From: Streptomyces amritsarensis
GTDB lineage: Bacteria > Actinomycetota > Actinomycetes > Streptomycetales > Streptomycetaceae
DNA: 62,938 bases
Direction of reading: 5' to 3'
Assembly (NCBI RefSeq): GCF_001953875.1
Contig: NZ_MQUR01000039.1
Coordinates: 1-62,938, forward strand
Within the stretch, counting starts at the first letter, position 1. Each line of letters begins with the position of its first letter. This document shows, one piece after another, positions 1-8,092 of the stretch. The position numbers and the translations under genes are program-made. The notes beneath the pieces are model-generated. The model worked only from the letters and a program-made list of their open reading frames with translations. It was not told the DNA's origin and searched no databases.

Positions 1-39
1 GGTGCGCCCGCCACACCCGCAGTGGGTGGCGGGCGCACC
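1..39 (-). terminator. Rho-independent-type hairpin after the purine permease
   Basis: Bases 1-14 and 26-39 are perfect reverse complements (14 bp, almost all G/C) around a 10-12 base loop. The hairpin lies just beyond the stop of the minus-strand permease, so it probably ends that transcript. The window starts inside it, so flanking bases on the left cannot be judged. Confidence 0.7.
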
Positions 40-60
40 GCCGCGCTCCTGCTCGGCCCG

Positions 61-1452
61 TCAGTGGACCGGCACCGGTTCGGGTGCGGCCCCCGAGGCC
101 GCGCCCTTCCTGGCGCCGAGGTGGTTGAAGGCCAGGTTCAGCACGATGGCCACCACGCAGCCGGTGCTGATGCCGGAGTCGAGGACGACCAGCAGGTCCT
201 TCGGGAAGGCGTGGTAGAAGTCCGGCGCGGCGATCGGGATCAGGCCGATGCCGACGGACGCGGCGACGATCAGGGCGTTCTCGCCCTTCTCCATGGCCGC
301 GCCGGCCAGGGTCTGGATGCCGCTGGCGGCCACCGAACCGAACAGGACGATGCCGGCGCCGCCGAGGACGGGCAGCGGGACCACTGCGATGACGGAGGCC
401 GCCATCGGACACAGGCCCAGCAGGACCAGGATGCCGCCGCCCGCGGCGACGACGAAGCGGCTGCGCACCTTGGTCATGGCGACCAGGCCGATGTTCTGGG
501 CGAAGGCGCTGCACATGAACCCGTTGAAGAGCGGGCTGACGGCGCTGCCGAGGGTGTCGGCGCGCAGGCCTCCCGCGATGGCCTTCTCGTCCGCGGGCCG
601 TCCGACGATCTTGCCGAGGGCGAGGATGTCGGCGGTGGACTCGGTCATGCAGACGAGCATGACGATGCACATCGAGACGATGGCGGCGACCTGGAACTGC
701 GGCGCGCCGAAGTGGAACGGGGTGGGGAAGCCGACCACCGAGGCGTTCTTGACGGCGTCGAAGCTGGTCATCCCCAGCGGAAGGGCGACCAGGGTGCCCG
801 CGACCAGGCCGAGCAGGATGGAGATCTGCTGGAGGAAGCCGCGCAGGAACTTGCGCAGGAGCAGGACGATCACCAGGGTGACGGCGGCCATGGCGATGTT
901 CTTCATCGAGCCGTGGTCGGCGGCGGCGGGGTTGCCGCCCTGCGACCAGTTGAAGGCCACGGGCAGGAGCGAGACGCCGATCAGGGTGATGACGGTGCCC
1001 GTGACGACGGGCGGGAAGAAGCGGACGAGCTTGCCGAAGTAGGGGGCGGCGAGGAAGCCGAGGGCCCCGGCGACGATGATCGCGCCGAAGATCACGGGGA
1101 GGGCGTCCGCGCCCTCCCCCTTCCCTATCGCGATCATCGGGGTCACGCCGGCGAAGGAGACGCCGTTGACGAAGGGGAGTTTGGCGCCGACCTTCCAGAA
1201 ACCGAGGGTCTGCAGGAGGGTGGCGAGCCCGGCGGTGAAGAGCGAGGCGCCCATCAGAAAGGCGGTCTCGGTGGCGGAGAGGCCGACCGCGGGGCCCACG
1301 ATCATGGGCGGGGCCACGACACCCGCGTACATCGCGGCCACGTGCTGCAGGCCGCTCGTGAACATTTTCAGCGGAGGGAGGGTCTCGTCGACCGGGTGCT
1401 TCTCCTCCGGTACTGCGACTGCGTCTTTGCGAAACCTGGGCGGTTGGGCCAC
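61..1452 (-). CDS. NCS2-family purine (urate/xanthine) permease
   Basis: This 463-residue integral membrane protein belongs to the nucleobase:cation symporter-2 family and should import a purine such as urate or xanthine by ion symport. It has a long run of hydrophobic segments, the LFNGFMCSAFAQNIGL stretch, and a TESTADILALGK stretch typical of the UacT/PbuX/UapA branch. Length is normal for the family. The start is GTG at 1452, preceded at good spacing by GGAGGAAG. It lies beside the urate-degradation genes, which favours a urate/xanthine substrate over uracil. The exact substrate cannot be read from the sequence. It ends at a strong hairpin (1-39). Confidence 0.9.
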   Translation of the reverse strand: MAQPPRFRKDAVAVPEEKHPVDETLPPLKMFTSGLQHVAAMYAGVVAPPMIVGPAVGLSATETAFLMGASLFTAGLATLLQTLGFWKVGAKLPFVNGVSFAGVTPMIAIGKGEGADALPVIFGAIIVAGALGFLAAPYFGKLVRFFPPVVTGTVITLIGVSLLPVAFNWSQGGNPAAADHGSMKNIAMAAVTLVIVLLLRKFLRGFLQQISILLGLVAGTLVALPLGMTSFDAVKNASVVGFPTPFHFGAPQFQVAAIVSMCIVMLVCMTESTADILALGKIVGRPADEKAIAGGLRADTLGSAVSPLFNGFMCSAFAQNIGLVAMTKVRSRFVVAAGGGILVLLGLCPMAASVIAVVPLPVLGGAGIVLFGSVAASGIQTLAGAAMEKGENALIVAASVGIGLIPIAAPDFYHAFPKDLLVVLDSGISTGCVVAIVLNLAFNHLGARKGAASGAAPEPVPVH

Positions 1453-1726
1453 GGCTTCCTCCGGTCGGGTAACACGTCGGCAGGGACGTGGGTGTCATGG
1501 AGGTGGTGCGAAAGGTGTGCGAGTCGAGCGCGCTGGTGAAGTTGTGGGTGGAGCCGGTGGAGCCACTTCTTGCCGCCAGGGGTGCAGAAACGATTCGCCC
1601 GATCGTCGCGTCCGCGATGCGCCATGGCGGTGGTGGCACGAGTCACCGCTCCCGGGGACGCCTTCGGATCTCCTCGGGCGCCTCCCGGGAACGGCTGCCG
1701 ACGGACCCCGCTCGGGTCCGCGGCGG
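1453..1726. other. Intergenic region upstream of the permease
   Basis: About 270 bases between the permease start and the hairpin that follows the deaminase. It must hold the minus-strand permease promoter. No convincing -10/-35 pair, operator palindrome or short gene was seen; the open frames here are low-complexity Arg/Pro/Gly shadows. Confidence 0.4.
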
Positions 1727-1754
1727 CCGGCCGGGGGCCGTCCCCCCCGGCCGG
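1727..1754 (-). terminator. Strong GC hairpin after the deaminase gene
   Basis: Bases 1727-1737 pair perfectly with 1744-1754 (11 bp, all G/C) around a 6-base loop. It sits 11 bases beyond the stop of the minus-strand deaminase gene and probably terminates it. Confidence 0.7.
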
Positions 1755-1765
1755 ACTCCGGGGGA

Positions 1766-3166
1766 TCAGGCCTGCGCGATCCGCGCGAGGCGCTGGGCCT
1801 CTTCCCGCGTGGACACCGCGATGGCGTCCTCGTCGGCGAAGAGCAGCCGGTTGTTCTCGACGATCTGCTTGCCGTTGACGAACGAGGCCGTCACCGGGGC
1901 GGCCGCACCGAAGACCAGGGCGGTCACCGGGTCGGCGATCGAGGAGTGCAGGAAGGTGCTGAGGTTCCACAGGACCAGGTCGGCGCACTTGCCGACCTCC
2001 AGCGAACCGATGTTGTCGGCACGTCCGAGGACCTGCGCGCCGCCGTAGGTGCCCAGGCGCAGGGCCTGGCGGGCGCCCAGCGCTCGCTCGCGGTGGACCG
2101 GGTTCAGGCGGTTGATCAGCAGCGCGTTGCGCAGCTCGGTGTGCAGCTCACCGGACTCGTTGGAGGCGGTGCCGTCCACGCCGAGGCCGACCGGGACGCC
2201 GGCGGCGAGCATGTCCGGGACGCGGGCGATGCCGGCGGCCAGACGGGCGTTGGAGGACGGGCAGTGCGCGACACCGGTCTTCGTACGGGCGAAGGCGGCG
2301 ATGTCGGAGTCGTTCATGTGGACGCTGTGCGCCATCCACACGTCCTCGCCGAGCCAGCCGGTCGACTCGAAGTAGTCGGTCGGGCCCATGCCGAAGAGCT
2401 CGTGGCAGAACTTCTCCTCCTCGACCGTCTCGCTGCCGTGCGTGTGCATGCGCACGCCGAGGCGGCGGGCCAGCTCGGCGCCCTGCTTGAGCAGCTCGGT
2501 GGAGACGGAGAAGGGGGAGCAGGGGGCGACAGCGACCTGGGTCATCGAGTCGAAGGACGCGTCGTGGAACTTCTTGACGGTCGCCTCGGTGTCGGCCAGC
2601 GCGCCTTCGAGGGTCTCCACGGCGTGGTCCGGCGGCAGGCCGCCGTCCTTCTCGCTGCGGTCCATGGAGCCGCGGGCGAGGGTGAAGCGGACACCCATCT
2701 CGGAGGCGGCGCGGATGATCGAGCCGGACAGGTCGCCGGAGCCCTTGGGGAAGACGTAGTGGTGGTCCATCGCGGTGGTGACACCGCCCTTGGCCATCGC
2801 GGCCAGGGAGCCCTGCGCGGCCGTGTACGTCATCTGCTCGTCGATGCGCGCCCACGTCGGGTACAGCGCGACGAGCCAGTTGAAGAGGTTGTGGTCGGTG
2901 GCCAGGCCACGCGTGATCCACTGGTAGAAGTGGTGGTGCGTGTTGACCAGACCGGGGGTCACGAGGTGCCCGGTGCCGTCGATCCGGCGGACCACGTTCT
3001 CGAGGTTCTCGGGGGCCTTGCCCGCACCGATGAACTCGATCCTGTTGCCCGCGACGACGATGTGGCCCGAGGCGTACTCGGTGTCATGGGCGTCGACGGT
3101 CGCGATCGCACAGTTCTCGATGACGATGCGCTGGACGGCGCTGTCAGGGGCTGCCGATGCTGCCAT
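1766..3166 (-). CDS. 8-oxoguanine/guanine-type deaminase (amidohydrolase)
   Basis: A 466-residue metal-dependent amidohydrolase of the ATZ/TRZ-like group, most like bacterial 8-oxoguanine deaminases. It would convert 8-oxoguanine (or guanine) to urate (or xanthine), feeding the adjacent uricase. Visible family marks are the VNTHHHFYQW metal-binding segment, the THGSET segment, the AHSVHMN segment and GLGVDGTASN near the last metal Asp. An upstream in-frame Met (3268) exists, but the Met at 3166 is preceded by AGGAAG and matches the usual N-terminus before the IVIENCAIATVD strand. Transcribed towards the permease; a hairpin follows. Cytosolic. Guanine versus 8-oxoguanine preference is uncertain. 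Confidence 0.85.
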   Translation of the reverse strand: MAASAAPDSAVQRIVIENCAIATVDAHDTEYASGHIVVAGNRIEFIGAGKAPENLENVVRRIDGTGHLVTPGLVNTHHHFYQWITRGLATDHNLFNWLVALYPTWARIDEQMTYTAAQGSLAAMAKGGVTTAMDHHYVFPKGSGDLSGSIIRAASEMGVRFTLARGSMDRSEKDGGLPPDHAVETLEGALADTEATVKKFHDASFDSMTQVAVAPCSPFSVSTELLKQGAELARRLGVRMHTHGSETVEEEKFCHELFGMGPTDYFESTGWLGEDVWMAHSVHMNDSDIAAFARTKTGVAHCPSSNARLAAGIARVPDMLAAGVPVGLGVDGTASNESGELHTELRNALLINRLNPVHRERALGARQALRLGTYGGAQVLGRADNIGSLEVGKCADLVLWNLSTFLHSSIADPVTALVFGAAAPVTASFVNGKQIVENNRLLFADEDAIAVSTREEAQRLARIAQA

Positions 3167-3361
3167 GGGACTTCCTCGTGCTTTCAGTGGCGGTGCGGGC
3201 ACGGCAGGACCCAGGGGATTTGAGTGCCGGAGCCGGGGCCTTGGCAGCTGACAGTACTGCCGCCCCACGGGGTGCGTCCGGGTGCCGATTCAGGAAGTGG
3301 GGTTCGTGTCGCGCGGTCCCGGGGCCACTGCGGAGAGCCCCGGGACGCGCGTGCCGCGCTC

Positions 3362-4285
3362 TTAGAGGTTGGTCATGTCCACCGGGATGCGCGCGTCGGC
3401 GCCGTCCCGCAGGATCGTGGCCTCGATGAGACCGTACGGACGGTCCGCGGCGAAGTACACCTCGTTGTCGTTCTTCAGGCCGAAGGGCTCGAGGTCGACG
3501 AGGAAGTGGTGCTTGTTCGGGAGCGAGAAGCGGACCTCGTCGATCTCCGACCGGTGGTTGATGATGCGCGAACCCATCTGGTAGAGGGTCTGCTGCAGCG
3601 AGAGGGAGTAGGTCTCCGCGAAGGCCTGCAGCATGTGCTTGCGGGTCTCGGCGTAGGACTTCTCCCAGTTGGGCATCCGCTGCTCGTCGTCCGACCAGTT
3701 GAAGCGCCAGCGGCTCGACACCTGGGTGGCCAGGATGCGGTCGTACGCCTCCTGCAGGGTCGTGTACTTGTCCTTCACGTAACCCCAGAACTCGGAGTTC
3801 GTGGAGTTCATGACGACCAGGTCCTTGAGGCCGGAGATGACCTCCCAGTTCTGGCCGTCGTAGGTGATCTGGGTGACGCGGGTCTCCTGGCCCTGGCGGA
3901 CGAAGGAGTGCTTGACCTCGTCGGCGCCGATGAACTTGGAGTTGGCGTCGGACGTGGCGATCCGGTCCCAGGCGTACTCCTCGATCCGGATGCGCGCACG
4001 CTGGATCGGCTCCTGGCTGTTCACGAACCAGCGCGCCAGGTGGATGCCGAACTGCTCGGCGGACTCGATGCCGTATTCCTTGGCGAAGGCGTACACCGTG
4101 TTCTTGGTGGTGTCCGTCGGCAGGACGTTGGCGTTCGAGCCGGAGTAGTGGACGTCGTCCATGTCGCCGGAGAGGGCGACCGAGACGTTCAGGTCCTTGA
4201 TGTGGTGGGTGTCGCCGTCCCGCGTGATCTTGACGACGCGGTTCTCTGCTTTGCCGTACTGGTTCTGGCCCAGAATCGTGGCCAT
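3362..4285 (-). CDS. uox: Urate oxidase (uricase)
   Basis: A 307-residue cofactor-free uricase that oxidises urate with O2 to 5-hydroxyisourate and H2O2. The tunnelling-fold signatures are clear: YGKAENRVVKI near the N-terminus with the catalytic Lys, then the LPTDTTKNTVYAFAKE segment with the catalytic Thr. Length is normal. It is the last gene of a minus-strand operon uraD-uraH-uox; the gap to uraH is one base. The product H2O2 explains the catalase gene 4 kb away, whose promoter resembles that of this operon. Start is ATG at 4285. Confidence 0.96.
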   Translation of the reverse strand: MATILGQNQYGKAENRVVKITRDGDTHHIKDLNVSVALSGDMDDVHYSGSNANVLPTDTTKNTVYAFAKEYGIESAEQFGIHLARWFVNSQEPIQRARIRIEEYAWDRIATSDANSKFIGADEVKHSFVRQGQETRVTQITYDGQNWEVISGLKDLVVMNSTNSEFWGYVKDKYTTLQEAYDRILATQVSSRWRFNWSDDEQRMPNWEKSYAETRKHMLQAFAETYSLSLQQTLYQMGSRIINHRSEIDEVRFSLPNKHHFLVDLEPFGLKNDNEVYFAADRPYGLIEATILRDGADARIPVDMTNL

Positions 4286-4286
4286 G

Positions 4287-4676
4287 CTAGCTCCCTCGGT
4301 AAACGGAGTAGCCGAACGGGTTGAGCAGCAGCGGTACGTGGTAGTGCTCGCCCGGGTGCACCGCGAAGGTGATGGTGACCTCGGGGAAGAACGTAGCGCT
4401 GTCCCTTACGCGGGGGGCGTCCTGCTGCGCCTCGGCTTGCTTCTTTGCGAAGTACGTCTCGGTCTCGAAGTCCAGACGTACGTGGGTGGTGCCCTCCGGC
4501 AGCGCCGGCAGGTCCTTGCAGCGCCCGTCCGCATCGGTGGCGGATCCGCCCAGGGCCGCCCACGCGCCGTCCCGTCCCGTACGGGCCGACAGGGAGATGG
4601 CGACGCCCTCGGCGGGCCTGCCGATGCTGGTGTCCAGGATGTGCGTGGACACCGACGCGGTGGTCTCGGTGCTCAT
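4287..4676 (-). CDS. uraH: 5-hydroxyisourate hydrolase (transthyretin-like)
   Basis: A transthyretin-related protein of about 129 residues that hydrolyses 5-hydroxyisourate to OHCU, the second step after uricase. The N-terminal STHILDTSIGRPAEGV segment carries the active-site His, and the gene ends with the diagnostic YRGS tetrapeptide after HYHVPLLLNPFGYS. The ATG at 4676 matches the usual N-terminus. A GTG at 4688, which overlaps the uraD stop as GTGA, is an alternative start adding four residues. Located between uraD and uox in one operon. Acts in the cytosol as a tetramer in characterised relatives. Confidence 0.94.
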   Translation of the reverse strand: MSTETTASVSTHILDTSIGRPAEGVAISLSARTGRDGAWAALGGSATDADGRCKDLPALPEGTTHVRLDFETETYFAKKQAEAQQDAPRVRDSATFFPEVTITFAVHPGEHYHVPLLLNPFGYSVYRGS

Positions 4677-4684
4677 GGTCGGAC

Positions 4685-5191
4685 TCACTCTCCTTCTACG
4701 AGGCGGGTCAGGCGGATCCGGTTGATCTTGACGAGCTCGCCGCGGGCGATTTCCCGCTCCTGCTCCGGCGAGTTGTCGATCCGTACCTTGACCGAGTCCC
4801 GCATGAACTCACCGGTCGCACCGGTGGCGCAGATGAGGAAGACGTGGCCGAACTTCTCCTGGTAGGCCAGGTTCAGTTCGAGGAGCTCGTTCTTCAGCTC
4901 CTCGGAGGCACCAGCCATGCCGCGCTGCTCGCGGGCGGAGGTCGGGTCTCCCGGCTTCGGCCGGCCGATCGGCGCGTGGCCGCCCATCGCCTCGGCGAGG
5001 TCCTCCGCAGTGAGCTCCGCCATGGCGGCCTCGTTGGCGGCGAACAGGGACTCGGCGGTGGCGAAGGGGCGCTGGGCGAGCATCTTGCTCCCCCACGCCG
5101 AGCTGGCGCACACCTCGTGCAGCTCGGCCGCGGCCGCACTGTCGTCCAAGGTGTTGATCCGGGTGAGACCCGGGGTCGGACTCGAAGTCAC
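4685..5191 (-). CDS. uraD: OHCU decarboxylase
   Basis: A 168-residue 2-oxo-4-hydroxy-4-carboxy-5-ureidoimidazoline decarboxylase. It completes the urate-to-S-allantoin sequence. Family marks include SSAWGSKM, the GHAPIGRP segment with the catalytic His, and LNLAYQEKFGHVFLICATG. Start is GTG at 5191 behind GGAGG. It is the promoter-proximal gene of the uraD-uraH-uox operon and overlaps the alternative uraH start by 4 bp. The promoter at 5234-5275 carries a palindrome over the -35 element. Confidence 0.95.
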   Translation of the reverse strand: MTSSPTPGLTRINTLDDSAAAAELHEVCASSAWGSKMLAQRPFATAESLFAANEAAMAELTAEDLAEAMGGHAPIGRPKPGDPTSAREQRGMAGASEELKNELLELNLAYQEKFGHVFLICATGATGEFMRDSVKVRIDNSPEQEREIARGELVKINRIRLTRLVEGE

Positions 5192-5233
5192 GGTAGGCCT
5201 CCGTGGCCTGTTGTTGCTTTGACGGGCTGCGCA

Positions 5234-5275
5234 TAGCTAACGCCCTCCACAACACGGCGTCAACACTTTGTTGAA
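5234..5275 (-). promoter_or_regulatory. uraD-uraH-uox promoter with CAACA-N3-TGTTG operator
   Basis: Read on the minus strand there is TTGACG (5263-5258), an 18-base spacer and TAGCTA (5239-5234). The -35 overlaps an inverted repeat, CAACA-N3-TGTTG at 5261-5273. The catalase promoter (8052-8091) has the same palindrome, -35, spacer length and a similar -10. The position over the -35 suggests a repressor site. Confidence 0.65.
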
Positions 5276-5345
5276 ACTTCCCGTACACAAAAGCCGCCGC
5301 CCGGGTGAATCGGGCGGCGGCTCGTCACCGTGCGTCAGAAGTCGT

Positions 5346-5729
5346 TCACGCTTGGCTGTTCTTGTTGGGGTTTTCCCTGTTCAAGTAGTTGTAGACCGTG
5401 AAGCGGCTCACGCCCAGCGCGCCCGCGACCGTTTCCACGCCGTGCCGCACGGAGAAGGCGCCGCGCGCCTCCAGTATCCGCACGACGTCCTGCTTGGACT
5501 TCCGGTCGAGCTGGGACAACGGCACGCCGTGCCGGCGCTCCAGCGCGGCCAGGATGTGGTCCAGCGAGTCCGAGAGCTGGGGCAGGCGCACGGCGAGCAG
5601 CTCCCGACCCTCCCAGGTGAGCACGACGTCGTCGGGCGTGGCCTGGGCCGGGTCCATCAGCTCGCCGCCCATGGCGTCCACGAGCGGCTTGACCGCCGCG
5701 ACGAACGGGTGGTCGCGGGGCTCGGTCAT
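5346..5729 (-). CDS. Small HTH regulator of the YheO/DauR helix-turn-helix type
   Basis: A 127-residue protein whose last 50 residues form a helix-turn-helix like that of DauR/YheO proteins. The segment from SKQDVVRILEARG through VETVAGALGVSRFTVYNYL contains a clear recognition helix. The first 70 residues lack an obvious full YheO sensory domain. It lies downstream of the uraD promoter region on the same strand, in the middle of the urate and glyoxylate genes. It is a candidate binder of the CAACA-N3-TGTTG box, but that is inference. Its stop region follows a 4-bp overlap with the upstream small gene, so the two are translationally coupled. Confidence 0.75.
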   Translation of the reverse strand: MTEPRDHPFVAAVKPLVDAMGGELMDPAQATPDDVVLTWEGRELLAVRLPQLSDSLDHILAALERRHGVPLSQLDRKSKQDVVRILEARGAFSVRHGVETVAGALGVSRFTVYNYLNRENPNKNSQA

Positions 5730-5977
5730 GGCGTCTCCTCGCCGATCACGTTGACCTGGAGGGTGACACGCGTGGCCCCGGCCTCCAGGGAGTCGCGCAG
5801 CAGCGCGCCCACGGCGGACAGCACCCGGTCGGCCTCGCCCTCCGCGGTGTTGCCGAACGGGCCGACGTCCACCGCCTCCAGCTGGGCCTTCTGGATGACC
5901 TCGCGGGCCGCCACGGCATGGTCGGGGGCCTCTTCGAGGTCGAAGGGCTCGGTCGTGAACTCCACTCTCAATCGCAC
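5726..5977 (-). CDS. Small conserved alpha/beta protein, possible thiamine-binding (MTH1187/YkoF-like)
   Basis: An 83-residue acidic protein starting at GTG 5977 and overlapping the next gene by ATGA. It has a short N-terminal beta strand (RLRVEFTTEPF), a helix rich in Glu and Ala, a DVGPFGNTAEG turn and a C-terminal strand (VTLQVNVIGE). The length and strand-helix pattern resemble the small thiamine-binding DUF77-type proteins, but I recall this only loosely. No catalytic motif is visible. It is co-transcribed with the HTH regulator and diverges from hyi across a short promoter region. Confidence 0.6.
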   Translation of the reverse strand: MRLRVEFTTEPFDLEEAPDHAVAAREVIQKAQLEAVDVGPFGNTAEGEADRVLSAVGALLRDSLEAGATRVTLQVNVIGEETP

Positions 5978-6021
5978 GCCGTCAAGCTACCGCGCGGTCT
6001 CGTTTTTTCGGCAGTCCGCAC

Positions 6022-6051
6022 TTGACATCCGCGCGGGAGCCCATGCAATCT
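6022..6051 (+). promoter_or_regulatory. hyi promoter
   Basis: TTGACA (6022-6027), an 18-base spacer and CAATCT (6046-6051). The -10 is directly followed by two TTCCG-type boxes, which places them over the start point. The divergent gene on the minus strand starts at 5977. Confidence 0.5.
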
Positions 6052-6065
6052 TCCATCAGACAGAA
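6051..6065. promoter_or_regulatory. Degenerate TTCCG-N5-CGGAA box, hyi promoter (distal)
   Basis: Reads TTCCA-N5-CAGAA, matching the consensus TTCCG-N5-CGGAA at 8 of 10 positions. Its centre lies exactly 21 bp from that of the perfect box at 6072-6086. The same paired arrangement occurs upstream of gcl. Confidence 0.55.
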
Positions 6066-6071
6066 AATAAC

Positions 6072-6086
6072 TTCCGCAATACGGAA
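6072..6086. promoter_or_regulatory. Perfect TTCCG-N5-CGGAA box, hyi promoter (proximal)
   Basis: A perfect inverted repeat TTCCG-CAATA-CGGAA that runs into the GGAAGGAG ribosome-binding site of hyi. A dimeric regulator bound here would block transcription and translation start. It is a candidate site for an AllR-like IclR regulator of allantoin and glyoxylate genes. Confidence 0.7.
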
Positions 6087-6102
6087 GGAGCGCACACCCC
6101 TC

Positions 6103-6936
6103 ATGGGATACACGGACCAGCGCTTCGATGTGAACCTGTCGATCCTCTTCACGGAACTCCCGCTCCTGGAGCGCCCCGCGGCCGCCGCCGCGGCGGGCTT
6201 CACGGCGGTCGAGCTGTGGTGGCCCTGGATCGAGACCCCCACCCCCGCCCAGGAGGAGCTCGACGCCCTCAAGAGGGCTCTTGAGGACGCCGGCACCCAG
6301 CTGGTGGGCCTGAACTTCTACGCCGGCCGACTGCCGGGCCCGGACCGCGGCGCGGTCTCGGTACCCGGTGAGGAGTCGGACCGCTTCAACGCCAACATCA
6401 ACGTGGCCGCGGACTTCGCCGCCTCGGTCGGCTGCAAGGCGCTCAACGCCCTGTACGGCAACCGCGTCGAAGGCGTGGACCCGGCCGTCCAGGACGAGCT
6501 GGCCCTGAAGAACCTGGTCGTGGCGGCGCAGGCCGCTGACCGGGTGGGCGCGATCCTCCTGATCGAGACCCTCAACAAGCCCGAGTCGCCGCTCTACCCG
6601 CTGGTGAGCGCCCCGGCCGGCATCGAGGTGGTGGACAAGGTGAACGAGGCCACCGGCCTCGGCAACGCCAAGTTCCTGCTCGACCTGTACCACCTGGCGA
6701 TGAACGATGAGGACCTCGGCGAGGTCATCGAAAAGTACGCCGCCAAGACCGGGCACGTCCAGATCGCGGACAAGCCGGGCCGAGGTGCTCCGGGCACCGG
6801 CGAGCTGCCCCTCGAGGAGCTGCTCGACCAGCTGAAGAAGGCCGGATACCAGGGCTACGTAGGCCTTGAGTACAAGGCCGCCGACGCCGCCGCCTCCTTC
6901 GCCTGGCTGCCGGCCGAGGCCCGCGCCGCCGCGTAG
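6103..6936 (+). CDS. hyi: Hydroxypyruvate isomerase
   Basis: A 277-residue TIM-barrel protein of the xylose-isomerase-like/AP-endonuclease-2 superfamily. It interconverts hydroxypyruvate and tartronate semialdehyde in the glyoxylate (glycerate) pathway. Visible marks are the N-terminal DVNLSILFTELPLLER, the GFTAVELWWPW strand, LLIETLNKPE with a metal-binding Glu, and the HVQIADKPGRGAPGTGEL segment. An upstream Met (6022) is in frame, but the Met at 6103 sits at proper distance from GGAAGGAG and matches the family start. It forms an operon with glxR 74 bases downstream. Confidence 0.93.
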   Translation: MGYTDQRFDVNLSILFTELPLLERPAAAAAAGFTAVELWWPWIETPTPAQEELDALKRALEDAGTQLVGLNFYAGRLPGPDRGAVSVPGEESDRFNANINVAADFAASVGCKALNALYGNRVEGVDPAVQDELALKNLVVAAQAADRVGAILLIETLNKPESPLYPLVSAPAGIEVVDKVNEATGLGNAKFLLDLYHLAMNDEDLGEVIEKYAAKTGHVQIADKPGRGAPGTGELPLEELLDQLKKAGYQGYVGLEYKAADAAASFAWLPAEARAAA

Positions 6937-7010
6937 GGGGACGAAGTCCGGGCGATCCGCCAGGCACCTCACGCACTTTTCGTACACAGCACCAAGAGAA
7001 GGACCCCATC

Positions 7011-7910
7011 ATGAGCAACCCCGCCGCGCTCCCGTCGATCGCCTGGATCGGTCTCGGCATCATGGGCTCCCCCATGTCCGAGAACCTGCTGAAGGCCGGC
7101 TACCCGGTCACCGGCTTCACCCTCGAACAGGACAAGCTGGAGCGCCTGGCCGCCGCCGGCGGCACCGCGGCCGGCTCGATCGCCGAGGCCGTCAAGGACG
7201 CCGACGTGATCATCACGATGGTGCCCGCCTCCCCGCAGGTCGAGGCCATCAACTACGGCCCCGAGGGCATCCTCGAGAACGCCAGGCCGGGCGCGCTGAT
7301 CATCGACATGTCGTCGATCACCCCGCAGACCTCGATCGACCTGGCGAAGAACGCCGCCGAGAAGGGCATCCGCGTCATCGACGCCCCGGTGTCCGGCGGC
7401 GAGGCCGGCGCCATCGAGGCCGTCCTGTCGATCATGGTGGGTGGCGAGCAGGCCGACTTCGACGCGGCCCTCCCGATCCTCGAGGCCCTCGGCAAGACCA
7501 TCGTCCTGTGCGGCCCGCACGGCTCCGGCCAGACGGTGAAGGCCGCCAACCAGCTCATCGTCGCGGTGAACATCCAGGCGTGCGCCGAGGCCGTCGTCTT
7601 CCTGGAGAAGTCGGGCGTGAACCTCACCGCCGCCCTGGACGTTCTCAACGGCGGTCTGGCCGGCTCCACGGTCCTGACCCGCAAGAAGGACAACTTCCTC
7701 AACCGCGACTTCAAGCCCGGCTTCCGGATCGACCTGCACCACAAGGACATGGGCATCGTCACCGACGCCGCCCGCAACGTCGGTGCGGCCCTCCCGGTCG
7801 GCGCGGTCGTCGCCCAGCTGGTCGCCTCGCTGCGCGCCCAGGGCGACGGCGGCCTGGACCACTCGGCCCTGCTGCGCGCCGTCGAGCGCCTCTCCGGCGC
7901 CCAGGTCTGA
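7011..7910 (+). CDS. glxR: 2-hydroxy-3-oxopropionate (tartronate semialdehyde) reductase
   Basis: A 299-residue member of the beta-hydroxyacid dehydrogenase family. It reduces tartronate semialdehyde to D-glycerate with NAD(P)H, the last step of the glyoxylate carboligase route. The N-terminal GLGIMGSPMSENL loop binds the nucleotide, DAPVSGGEAGA is the substrate-binding signature, and the catalytic Lys lies in the AANQL/HHKDMGI region. A ribosome-binding site AGAAGGA precedes ATG 7011. It is second in the operon with hyi and is followed by a hairpin terminator at 7970-8027. Confidence 0.95.
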   Translation: MSNPAALPSIAWIGLGIMGSPMSENLLKAGYPVTGFTLEQDKLERLAAAGGTAAGSIAEAVKDADVIITMVPASPQVEAINYGPEGILENARPGALIIDMSSITPQTSIDLAKNAAEKGIRVIDAPVSGGEAGAIEAVLSIMVGGEQADFDAALPILEALGKTIVLCGPHGSGQTVKAANQLIVAVNIQACAEAVVFLEKSGVNLTAALDVLNGGLAGSTVLTRKKDNFLNRDFKPGFRIDLHHKDMGIVTDAARNVGAALPVGAVVAQLVASLRAQGDGGLDHSALLRAVERLSGAQV

Positions 7911-7969
7911 GGTCCCCGCCGGGCCCCACGGGGCCCGGACCGCCCCCTCATCCAGGGGGCACCGAGTCT

Positions 7970-8027
7970 CCGGACGGTGCCGGTGCTGACACCTGTCCTG
8001 TCGCGCCCAAGCGCCGGCACCGTCCGG
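7970..8027 (+). terminator. Long-stem hairpin after glxR
   Basis: Bases 7970-7983 and 8014-8027 are perfect 14-bp reverse complements around a 30-base loop. A smaller GGGCCCC/GGGGCCC hairpin lies just after the stop (about 7921-7936). Together they probably end the hyi-glxR transcript. Confidence 0.6.
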
Positions 8028-8051
8028 GTCACCTCTCCCCACAACTTCGTT

Positions 8052-8091
8052 CAACAAACTGTTGACGTTTAGTTCTCGCCGAATTTAGGCT
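8052..8091 (+). promoter_or_regulatory. Catalase promoter with CAACA-N3-TGTTG operator
   Basis: CAACA-AAC-TGTTG at 8052-8064 overlaps the -35 TTGACG (8062-8067). After an 18-base spacer comes TAGGCT (8086-8091). The arrangement is base-for-base parallel to the uraD-uraH-uox promoter. Confidence 0.65.
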
Positions 8092-8092
8092 G

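Noticed and set aside
22..1539. 505-codon plus-strand frame opposite the permease
   Set aside because: Composition is Asp/Gly/His/Arg low complexity, a frame shadow of the permease gene.
7921..7936. GGGCCCC hairpin as a separate regulatory element
   Set aside because: Short and directly before the longer glxR terminator; simplest as part of the same termination region.
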